From NCBI GenBank assembly GCA_917880885.1, contig OU862909.1:29074851-29138850 (forward strand): a DNA stretch of 64,000 nt. The letters are read 5' to 3'. The notes under the pieces were generated by a model. The model saw only the letters and a program-made list of their open reading frames with translations, was not told the DNA's origin and searched no databases. A program made the position numbers and the translations under genes. Origin of the DNA: Limnephilus marmoratus. Its lineage: Eukaryota > Arthropoda > Insecta > Trichoptera > Limnephilidae. This document shows positions 35,401-47,400 of the stretch, one piece after another. Numbering within the stretch: position 1 is the stretch's first letter; the number at the start of each line of letters is the position of its first letter.

Positions 35401-38400
35401 CCTTGGTTGAGTATTATTTGTATTGGGCAGTGGAGTATTCAGGTATTTTTTTTTTAGTTTAATAAAACATTTTTTAATAAAGTTTTTGTGCATTTAAACC
35501 TTGAAAGTTTATTATATATTTCGTATGAAAGGGTTCTGATCAGAACTTTCATAATAGTCGTAAATATGCACGTATGTACTCCTTTTTAGGCTATGTTGAA
35601 CCATTCTGAGTTCAAGGTGGTCTCAAATTAGATCCAGATCCTCACCATATTCAGATATACATTTCATTCCATACCACCACAATAAGGTGAATGAATAACT
35701 CTCACATTTTATTTTCTTAATTGCTGAGACAAGAAATTTTAAAATGCTTCCTTATTTATTGCGTAACCTCATTATGTGTAAGTATAAAACTTGAATGCTT
35801 TGATATACTATTATATTTTATTTTGTAGGTATGCACCACGGAGAGCTTGCACACCATCGGCCTTGCCATTCTGGCCTTTGTCATCTTGCCGGAAATGGAC
35901 GCCGTGAAGGGTGCCATGATCACTAACTGCATGTGCATCGTGCCGGGCATCATGGGCCTGATGTCCAGGAGGCCAGACGAGCCCAAGGGGAAGCTCAAGA
36001 TGGCCTTTGACGTCATGGCCATTCTCGCTCAGATCTCAGGCTTCGTAGTCTGGCCTCTGGTGGATAAAAATAATAATCTCTGGTTCATCGGTTTGGCGGC
36101 CGTCCTAATATCTATCGGCTGGTGGGAGAATTTTCTGGCAGTGGACAGTCCCATCGGTATGTTAAGTATTTTTTTTACTTAACTCCACAGGCGGCCTTGA
36201 GGAAAATAATTTTCGTCAGTGCCTATGACACCCTTTAGGGATACTCTGTGGGGAGGAGGGCCTTTAAGGAAAGAAAGTGAACATGGGTCGTGAAGGAGGG
36301 ATGAAACACAGAGGATGGCAAATAGTTCCATAGGCGCGCTATTGAACTCAAGAATGAGTCAATTTTATGACCTTTTTTTAATTGAATGACCCACTTTTAG
36401 CTTCATAAAAGAAATCATTGAATTGTACAAATAATTTTTGACACCAATGTCTAGTTATTTGAAGGCCACTTTCAGGATAGCGGCAAATACATCTCGTCAT
36501 GTTCCAACTTATTCTCATTAATCAGTACACCATTTTGAATGTCATTACATTTATTGCAAAGCCATCCAATGGTCGCTTTTATAATTCTCATGGCGACGGA
36601 GAGGGAGCGAGGGAGATATATGGAATAGTGATTGCATTTTTGCTTTGGGGGAAGCAGACATATGTGTATGTACATTGTTTGTCTCACTATTTTTTATTGT
36701 GTCTTAAACAAAAAGTTGCAGTATCTTATTATGACAAAAATGTATGTTTTATACTTTGTTTATGCTGTCACCGTGCTTTAACATGCGGCATGGGTAGGTA
36801 TGGAGATTTTAGTGGCTTGTTGAAGTTATTTAACAAGTTAGTCACCACGTTGGGAGTCACTTTTTTCAGCATAAATGTACCATTGACCATAGGGAAACTG
36901 GATTATTCTGTAATGCGTTTTGTAGTTTGTGTGGGTCTATTAATTAGAATAATTTACCATTTACCCTTGATTGAAGTTTGTAATTTATATGTAAAATGTG
37001 GTAATCTCACTATACATTTATTTACAGTAGGATATCAGTGACTTGATTCATGTACCTGTAAAGCCATTTTTGTGAAGACCACCACCATCAAAGTTGATAA
37101 TCAACGTCACAATACCCAGACTAGTATCTGCTGTTATATGAAATGACAAAAATATCTTCCAATATATTTTTGTGCAATGGCGGGAATCGAGATCATAAAA
37201 TTACTTAATAATTCATGACCTTTCCCATTTCTATTTTCGTGACGGAAAGTGAAATAGTATACATAATTTATTTGTTAATTACGTTTTCCTTGTTCTGATT
37301 TCAGGGGATAAATTCAAAATAAAGGAATTGAAGAAGAGACTGACGGAGTCAAGATATGCCACCTACTTATTTGTGTCAATATGGAAAATTGGAGTCTTTA
37401 TGGTCGCAATGGTTGTCATTCTGTGGATTCAGGGTGAAAATGTGGATAACATCTTCAACCTCTTCTCTGAGAGCTTTGCTTCCCACCCAATCACCATTGA
37501 AGAGGTAAGAATGATCCGCTTCTTATGGAGGTTAAAACAGTGAGTAGATACCTAATGTCTAGAAGTCGAAAGCACTTATGTAAATACCACAAACAGTGAA
37601 ACCCTCTTAGAAGTTTTCCAAGGGATCGGAAAAAACAAACTTCTTAAGCAGGAAAACCTTATATGTGGGAAAAATTTGGCCAATTTTGGGCCAAGGGACC
37701 AAAAAAACCAAACTTCTTAAGCGATGAAACTTCTTAACAGAGAACTTCTTAAGAGGGTTTCACTGTGTACATATTGATGTTGAAAATTTAAAATGCTGTA
37801 AAGGACAAATATCAAAAAATGAGTTATACATCATTTTTCTCAGTTTTTTTTTTCTCTTTCCATCTAGGTCGTCGTAATATTTCTAGAAAAATGAATCTAT
37901 TCTTTATAATGTGCATTTGTAATAGAATTTTTTTAATGAAAAATTTTAAAAATATGTAAATTCTCTTATTAACTAGTCAGGCTAATTTGTTCGATTTTCG
38001 GAACAATTCCGAACAATAGTCTCCCTTACTATCGTAGTAAAAAATATGCTATAAATGGTGTTAGGAAGAGAAAACACCACGCTTTATATTCAAATATAAA
38101 AGTTAATCACAAAAGAAATAAAATGTAGACCTTTATGAAATCAAAGATTCGGATGAGATTTTGAAAAAAATTTATGAAAATTTATTATTTTATTTTCACA
38201 TGGAATGACAAAAAAGTGAGATGGCAATCACATTTATAATATATTTGTCCAATAAAATATGTATGTGTTTATATATTTTTTCGATCAGTAATTTTATGTT
38301 GGAAAAAACATAAGGTGAACCATTTTCAAAACTTTATGTTTGCATGCAAAATTTTCATATTTCAAAAATTATATGTTTATTTCTACTTACCAAATTTGAA

Positions 38401-41400
38401 AGCGTATTTTATCACCTTCCATAAACAGTTTTTAGTTTTCTGATACGTCCAGAAATATTCCATTTATCTGAGGGGTTAAAGGAATTTATAAAAAATGTTA
38501 ATTATTCTGAAAGATCTATTTAGATAAAAATTCATGATTATGATCTACAAAAACAGGAGACATGATGTTTTTAAAAAAAAAACTTTCTTTTCGCTGTCCT
38601 GAACAATTAACATTTTGTCCTACAGCATTTCATATTTTCGAGATCGATTTCTATCACTTTCCCAGGGTTGGGGGCAGTTGTGCAGTGTTTACTTAAAAAT
38701 ATTTAGTTATCAAGACACTTATAATATATATATATATACTTATGAATTTGGAAAGTTATAAATTAGGTTATTTTTCTACTTTCTAGATTACGCCAGTCCT
38801 GAGCGGAACAGTACTGCCCGACCTGTCAGAAGTGACCCTCACAGGAGATGCCATCGACAACATGTCCTGGGGCGACACGCCCATGTACGTCCTCTTCGTC
38901 CAGATCGGTGCCTCCTGGCTGTGCTACGTCTTTGGCAAGTTCACCTGCCGGATCCTCATCCAGGGCTTCAGCTTCGCCCTGCCGGTGAACCTAACCATCC
39001 CCGTCGCCATCTCCGTGCTGATCGCCATGTGTGGCCTCCGGAACGGAGATCCCTGCTACTACTCTGACACAATTCCACCCTATCTTTTCTTCGAGAGTCC
39101 ACCTGGTGAGCGCAATAAATTCAATATTAACCTTTACAACGGTGACCTTTTCTATGCAATCTAGCACATTTTGACATAATGCATGTGTTTTAGGGCCGGT
39201 ATTTCAGTTGCGTTTTAAGCTCAGCCTGATAGATATTTATTTATTTTATTTTTGTTTATTTATTGCTTCTTCACAATTTATATACATATTTTTTTTAGCA
39301 TGTAATTATTAACCCCACTAGGGTTCACCTGTATTCGGGATTAATAATTTCACAATTTAATAAAAATAACACACGCAAATATCGGTCATTACCAAACAGT
39401 TAAGTAAAAGCAAAATAATAAAATTTAAAAATAAAATGATAAACGGAGAAAATTATAAGTGATAAAATTATATGAACATCAAAGTGTTGAGAGATCAAAC
39501 AAAATGTTATCATTCATTATATGATTAGTTCGTACCATTTTCAACAATAGATAAAACTAAAAAATATATATCCTTAAGGTTTTTTTTTTTTATATATCTG
39601 TAAAAAATAACTTAATGAAAAAAACAATGATTTATAAGCGATTACATTAATAGTCCAGTCAGCCTGTGTCGTAGAACACCAGTTGAAGGAACTAAATAGT
39701 ATAAAGCTAATTTTTTCCCCATCGACTACTACCATTTAGACAAGGGTTTAGCAAAAAGTCCCCGCCCCTACCCCCCTTGCTTCCCCCCCTGTGACCCACC
39801 AAACATGAAAAGTGTAAGGGTTTCGTAAATCGCTTCTATCTCGATTACTAAACAACATATCGGATTGCAATTTTTTTATTCTCTTTGCTGTAACATTGTC
39901 TACAATTAATGTCCAGTTAACTTTCGTCGTAACTTTTACCGTTTGTTTGTAATTCGTATGATAAGGTAAAAATTTGCATATTTTTTGGCAAGTAATTTTA
40001 CTTTTTGTTACATAACTTTTTACGCCGACATTTTATGAAAAAATATATACAAAAGTTGTAGCCCCCTATTATTACCTTTAAAATGATATATTTTAATGTG
40101 TACTTTATGGCTAGTAAATGCCATATATCAACCATGAATTCTTGGTGCGCACCATCCCTGCGTCGCTCCACGACACTCTGATGTCAGAACTTGTTCCCTC
40201 ACATCCCGACTTATCCTAGCCTGTCCTGTGCCCTTTGTAGTACTAGTGGAAATCGTGAACGTGAAATAATAGTTATTCACTTTGCTGCTAGGCCCTGCGG
40301 GCGGCTTTTAGTTTGGCTTCGCCCGGTTTGAGTGTTTGTGACCATTTTTAAATCCATCAGGAACTGGCTCCTAAAATAGCCAGTTCCTCGGATCTACTGT
40401 AATCCTGTGACTCCAAAAACAGCTGTGTCGAGTGATGTCCGAGTTCCACGTGTCAAGACATGCGACTTTGAAGGTAAATTCAATGTCCCAGTTTTAATGT
40501 ATACTAAAAAGGCGAAAAGTAGCTTTAAAGTCCTTAACAATAGAAAACATTTCTGAAAATATGCCCATTCAATGCTTAGTCTCAGCTCGTAACATGCTTT
40601 GGTTATGTAGTTTTGCTTTTGTGCCAGTTTCACTACCTGGATGGTCTGGATACATGCGAAACTGTTATGATGGTAGACAAAACTTTGAACCATCTTATGT
40701 ACTGGCTTTGCCTTTTATAAACATAGATCCAGGAAATTCGACTGCTATTTACTCTGCCCTTAGTTACGCTTCTAAAGAAAGTAAGTTAGCTGGCCAGCCG
40801 TGTATTGTGACATTTGACCAACCACTTTTCCTGAAAGCAGTAAACATTGTTGCAAGTTCTTCTACAGAAAGTGAAATATCTGGAGTAATCGTCAGACTAG
40901 GCGGATTCCATCTTCTAATGAGTTTCCTTGGTTGCTTAGGAAAGTTTATGGAAGGTAGTGGAATCGAAGAAATGTGGACCTCTGTTTATGGAAAATCAAC
41001 GATTCCTCACCTTGTGTCAGGACATGCTTACGCAAGGTCTTATAGAGCTCACATGATGACCCAGGCAGCTTTGATATTACTGATATTCGAGGAATGTTTA
41101 TCTCTTAAAGAAATGATTACAAACGACTTTAAGGATATTCATAACCAAACAATAAACAAACAAACAACTGTTGAAGACGCCATGAGAGATTGTAAAACAA
41201 ATGAAATAATGACAAGACTAGAAGAAGTGTATGAAGATTTGGTTAAAACTAGTAGAACTTCAAAACTGTGGCTACAAGAGTTTAAATTGGTGAATTTGGT
41301 TCTAGACTTTATTCTGGCAGAGAGAATCGGCGATTGGAATTGGCGGCACATTAATACAGTCAAGCAAATGATACCGTATTTCCATGCTGCTGGACATTTG

Positions 41401-44400
41401 CTCTACGCTAAATCCGCACAAATATACTTACAACAAATTTTGAGTGTACAAATGAAAATGTCAAATGAAGACTTCGAAAGGTTCGTCAATAAAGGTTTCT
41501 TTACAGTTCGGCGTACAGATGGATTTTTTACCGGTATCTGGACGGACATGACCATAGAGTGATTAATGCGATCATCAAAATCATCATCCATATGTGGGCT
41601 TTCTCATGGACGAGGATTAAGCGAGAGGACGCTAACCAAGTTCATTGCTTGCGCTCCTGGATCCCTATAAATTTGTGAGGCTTTCGAGAAGTTCTCTGGC
41701 TGCTTGACTCAGTTTAACGAACAGCACACTGAACTAAGATGCAGTAGAAGAGAAAGGGACTTGCAAGATATTAGTACATTTCTCGGATGGCTGCGTATCC
41801 ATAATCCTTTCCGACAGAGCAAAGATTTAATGTCTTTATCCTCTGGTCTAGTAGTGACAAGTTCGGGTGTAAACTGCGATGAGGCGTAAGATGTAGGAAT
41901 GAACTGCTTGAAAGACATCGAAGGAAATAATTTTGCAGATGTTAAATTGAAAAGAAAAAATAATGTTAAAACTATAGGCTCCGTAGTAAGTGGCATAAAT
42001 GTGAGATTTGAAGAAGTGCCAATTAATCCTGATCAGCTGTTTAATAGGGTTATTTGTATGTCTCAAGGAACAAATAATCTCAAACAATACTTCAACTATG
42101 AACTCAGCCCATACCCTTTGTCTTTATTTGAAAACAATAAAATGATAAGAAAGGGAACTAAATCAAGTCTTATGAAAATATTTGAAAAGTGGACAGTTAG
42201 CAAAGAAGTTTTTGAGAATTTGCCCCCAAAAATATATGTAGTAGATGGAGGGTATCTTTTGCACAGTGTTATTTGGCCTGATAAAGTAACATATAGCAGC
42301 ATCATAGAGAAGTATGTTGACACTGTAATGAAACGGTATGGGAAAGATTGTCATGATGTGTTCGATGGGTATCCTGACAATCCCACCACAAAAGGGGTCG
42401 AACTTATGCGGAGAATTAAAAATGCATCTCTAGAAATGAAATTCAACGTTAATATGGAGTGCTCTGTGAAGCAAAATGAATTTTTGGCAAATCCAAAAAA
42501 CAAAAGCCAGCTTATTGAACAGCTCTCTCAAAAGCTTAATGAAGCAAACATTCCAACCATTGTGGCGGAGGAAGATGCAGATACTGAAGTGGTCGGAAGA
42601 GCAATAGATGTTTCCCAGATTCAAAGTGGGAGGCCTGTAGTTGTTGTCGGACAGGATACTGATCTTTTCGTTCTATTGTTAGGGCTACCACAGGGTCAAA
42701 ATGTGCGACTATTCTTTCACAAACCCTCTGGAACACCATCAACGTATGACATCAGCAAGATTTGTGAAGAGATTTGTGAAATGAAGGATGTGATATTATT
42801 TTTGCATGCTATCACAGGATGTGATACCACGTCTTATTTATTCGGCAAAGGCAAAATTACCGCGTGCAAATTGCTAAGTTCATCAAATGATCTCCGCACA
42901 AAAGTTTTACAGTTTTATGAAAAACAGGCAGACAAAAATATTCTCAAAGAGGTAGGAGAGGCTTTTGTCTTGAAACTATATGGATGCACAAGGTCTGCAA
43001 GTCTGAATGACAGTAGATATTCAATGTACCTTAAAGCTGTTGCAAAAAAGTCATTAAAATCCAAATTTAACATGGCATCCCTCCCCCCAACATCTGGTGC
43101 TGCTGAACAATACGCCTATCGAACATACTATCAGATTCAAAAATGGATCGGAGATAAGGAATTCAGCGCTACGGACTGGGGTTGGATTTTAACTGACAAC
43201 ATACTGTACCCAGTGCACTCAAAAAAAACCACCGGCACCTGAAGAAGTTATAAACTTAGTTTCCTGCAACTGCAAAAAGGCTTGCAAAAATAATTGTAGC
43301 TGCTTTAAAGCATCACTTGATTGCACAGAAATGTGCGGGAGCTGTGGCGAATCATGCAGCAATGTAACTTTGGTTGAAGTCGAGGAAAATGAAGAACTTC
43401 TCATGGAAGTTTAGGATATCATAAAATTAAGATACCGCAATTATTTTATTTTCGCTGAATACTTATTATTATTTGAAACAAATTTAAAAAGTGAGGAATT
43501 TAGGTTTCACCGAGACTCGATTAGTTTTATTTATGAAAAATTCAATAGTGTACCTTAAAGATAAAAAACACTCTCACTATACAACAATATTTGCATTGCA
43601 ACGCCGCGCCGGCCGGCCCCACCTCGACCGAACCCGCCATGATAATCTCGCTGGATCTCCAACAAAGTAAGTACTATTTTTTATCATTTTAAAGGTAGGG
43701 GCTACAACTTTTGTGGGAAATATTTTTTCATAAAATGTCGGCGTAAAAAGTTATGTGACAAAAAGTAAAATTACTTGCCAAAAAATATACAAATTTTTAC
43801 CTTATCATACGAATTACAAACAAACGGTAGAAGTTACGACGTAAGTTAACTGGACATTAATTGTAGACAATGTTACAGCAAAGAGAATAAAAAAATTGCA
43901 ATCCGATATGTTGTTTAGTAATCGAGGTAGAAGCGATTTACGAAACCCTTACACTTTTCATGTTTGGTGGGGCACAGGGGGGGAAGCAAGGGGGGTAGGG
44001 GCGGGGACTTTTTGCTAAACACCTGTCTAAATGGTAGTAGTCGATGGGGAAAAAATTAGCTTTATACTATTTAGTTCCATCTAAAAACACAGGCTGACTG
44101 GGCTATAACGCGAATCTTTCTTATACAATATTAAAGTGACTATCAAATAATTATGAAATAAATATGAAAGAAACCGTTTTGATCACAACATTATTGTTTT
44201 CATTTAGGTTTGTCAACTTGGGTGACCCGACAATTGATCCTCCGAAATGATATTCACTATAAAAATTATAATTTTTTGTACATTATTTACCAATTTCAAA
44301 CGTAAAAGATATTCAGTTCGACTTCAAAAATACCCTTAATAATAAGTTGGTATGAATATAAAACACAGTGTTGATTTTTTGTACTTATGCGCTGGTAAAT

Positions 44401-47400
44401 ACAGTAAATAGAGAAGCAGATTTTTTCTTGAGGCATTTGAATGAAAATATATTTTATTATTTTGTTATTCGGCAGCACAACCTCTCTGCACATACCTATG
44501 GGGTCACTTAGTTATATTTTGTGTAATTATGTACAATGTATTTTCCCTAAAGCGACTGCAAATTGTAAGTACGCCGGGGGACTAATTGTCGGCGGATCAA
44601 CTGTCATGGAACCGTCAACTTGATGTCTGGTAGTAGTCCTGACATCTTATCGACTTATAACAATCCTGAGTGTACTGAAATACCGGTCCTTAGTGAAACT
44701 TCATTGATCACAACATATTGGTCGTCCAGTTGATTAGACAGACATCTCCAAATATGTACAATGAATATTTAACTGGGCCATATGTCCATACTATTGGATA
44801 CTCTAAGTTATTAACTTTAACAAACACTACCAGAGTCCAGCTATCTATCATAAGCCATCGATTAATTCTGTAAGTGTATTCGACAAGAACGACATTAAAT
44901 GGTACTCTTCTAAGTTACTACTTAACTGACATCTGTTGAGATACCTAAAAACTACATATAACTATCTATACTAGCGACATCTGTTGAAGGATGTTGAAAC
45001 TGTCTAATCCTATATACTACAGTTGTTTATTTTTATTTTTTAACCTTTTCCCCTATTTTTTAACTTTTTCGTGGTGAACTACTCCGTTTTTTCAATACCC
45101 ATACGCGGTACATGTTTTCAAATACCTATCCATCCAATTTTATGTCAAATTAGAGCATATTATGGCATGATGGCATGATTTATCATACTATATAAACAGA
45201 TGAGATTATTATCTACAGAAACCAAATAGTCGTCTGTAAACACTCCTAGATGTTTATAAAAACAAAAACATTAAATTCCATACAAAAACTTACCCATGTT
45301 ATTTTAAAGGCGGCGCCATTTATCCGCGTGCTTGTACTCAGGACACTGCGACGATAGACACAAGTGGTACCTCAATCACTTATTATTATTAATTCGTATA
45401 AACAAGTTCTAAAACTCAACACTTAAAAATAACACGCAACGAATAGATTTTGATTTTGTTATATAATAAATTAGATTTTGTCATATAATAAATATTGTTG
45501 TAATTATAAAAATCACAGTTTCACAACACAAACAAATGTTTAGAATACGCGCGATCTCGACAATAAATGTTTTCGACGCTTGTCCAATACTGCGAATTAC
45601 TACTAGCGCCATCTGTCGAGTAAATTGTGAACTATGGCACTCAAAGGCACGAGGACACATTCACTTGATTATAGATGTTCCTTACGAAATACAATTTTAG
45701 TTTCGAAATATCCCTGAAGATGTCAGCATCGTGATAGTTACACGAATTTCCTAGCGTGCGGGAAAAAAAACTGTGACAAAGGAGCGCTGTGATATCGGCA
45801 GCCGAAGTTAGCGTAACAAGGGCTGATACGGGCGCGTGTGAGGCATGGCTTTTTGCCGTGTCAACTGTTGTTACGATCGCGTGGAAAAGTTTAAATGATA
45901 GAACCTGAATATAAGCTGCCTTGTGCTTTAAATGAATACTTTTTTGTTATTATTAAAATCCTTATAATACCGATGTTTTATAATTTAAATAATAATTTTT
46001 AATTTTAGTTTACTTCTTGAACGACTTCATAAACCAACAGATGACGTGGGTTTGGATATTATGGCTCGTGTCTCAAACATGGATCATGTTCCACATCTGG
46101 ACTCCCAAGTGCGAGCGCCTGGCGGCCACTGAGAAGCTCTTTGTCCTCCCCATGTACGACTCCCTCCTTATTGACCAGTCGCTGGGTCTCAACAGGACCT
46201 ATGATGACCAGAAGGACTGTGACACTGCCGTACGTACCAAACTATAAACTATTAACCTTTCCGTTGCCAATAGGGGTAACCAAAAATCTCTGATATTACT
46301 ATACGCCATGTTTCAACTTATAGTGAATTAAATTTATTGTATTGGTATTTTTTTGTTGTATATCAGTGACATCTCATGGTAACAAATAAGTTTTACATCT
46401 TGAGGTGTTGGAGATTAACAGTGTTAGAAACTCATATTATCGCCCTGGTGAGAGAACACAATTCAGAATCAAATGTTGCTTGAAATGGCATTAGCCGCAA
46501 AATCTGAATAGCTAGGTGTTTTCCAACCTTCCTTTTCCCCGTTTCCTTTAACCTAGTTTGAGGATGTCGTGGCACTACCGGCTTCGAGCGTAGGGAAAAT
46601 TATGCACATATTATTCAAAATACAAAAATATTTTTCAACACAATTATCTCTAATAATTCTTTATAAAATAACAAACTAAAACATTAAAGAATTCCTTTCT
46701 TAAGCGCATGCGGAATTCCTCAACTGTCAAAATTTCTTTATTTTTGGGGGGAGGGGCACGGGGCACGGGGCACGTGATTTGACCAGACGGTATTTTTGTG
46801 TATTCTGGAAATTCCATCACAATACATACTTAGAAGCTAAAACTATCCTCATTAAACATTTAATTTTTCGATTGTTTTGACACTTTCATAAACCTTCCTA
46901 TACATACTTGAAATTGTAGAAATAAACTTAAAGTATGATACTTCAAGTTTATTTCGAACAGTAATTGTTGATTTTTTTGCCCGTCCGCCCCTTGTGCCCG
47001 CTCTGAAAAAAAATCCTAACAGTAATTGTTGATTTTTTTGCGCGTCCGCCCCTACATAACATAATATAGGAAAGCACAGCCTTTCGACTCTTGTTCATTT
47101 CTGTCTTCGTTTGGTGCAGATTTGGCTCTTATTATTTGCCTTGTCTGCCTTGCCGGGTAACCGTTACGCTCCAGTGCATCGGTGAGATTTGTAAGTTCTG
47201 CTCCGATTTTAGGTTCTTCACATATTCTGGTCGCTTAGGTTACCAACGTATTTATAAGTCCTCTCTTCTGCGCTGGGTGGTGATGCGAATCAGCATATAG
47301 ATACCGATTTGTATGCATTGGTTTTCTATACACGGTGTGTCCTAGGCTACCATCTTCTTTTCGCATCACTTCCACATCTAGAAAAGGCAGGATTTTATGG

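Larger units (their letters stand above)
39653..44103 (+). mobile_element. TIR-bounded element carrying a FEN1/PIN-like nuclease and CXC domain (putative novel DNA transposon class)
   Basis: A 4,451-bp element with long terminal inverted repeats: about 39653-40093 on the left and 43681-44103 on the right. The TIRs are nearly identical and begin GYCCAGTCAGCCTGTGT. The dinucleotide TA adjoins both ends (39651-39652 and 44104-44105), consistent with a TA target duplication. The interior holds one long plus-strand coding relic (about 40405-43414). I see no DDE/D transposase, reverse transcriptase or Helitron Rep signature. It sits in chitin synthase intron 6, inside a Harbinger-like shell. I do not know a named transposon superfamily with this coding content; that is an inference from memory, not a database result. 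Confidence 0.8.
39193..44689. mobile_element. Harbinger-like shell (TTA target duplication) into which the FEN/CXC element inserted
   Basis: Left end GGGCCGGTATTTCAGT at 39193 and right end ACTGAAATACCGGTCC ending 44689 are inverted copies with a one-base difference. Both are flanked by TTA (39190-39192 and 44690-44692), the TWA type of duplication typical of PIF/Harbinger. Without the inner element the shell is about 1.05 kb, with no transposase visible, so it is a non-autonomous element. Its left part includes T-rich sequence resembling a minus-strand retroelement 3' end (39235-39310). Confidence 0.65.

Noticed and set aside
36499..37041. 180-codon plus frame in chitin synthase intron 4
   Set aside because: No recognisable domain, no splice sites in phase with the flanking exons, and AT-driven composition; treated as intron.
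41139..42742. Minus-strand frames across the FEN/CXC ORF
   Set aside because: Shadows of the plus-strand coding relic.
45705..45755. CCCTGAAGATGTCAGC segment as another hammerhead
   Set aside because: No stem II pairing and GAAT replaces GAAA; only a weak resemblance.
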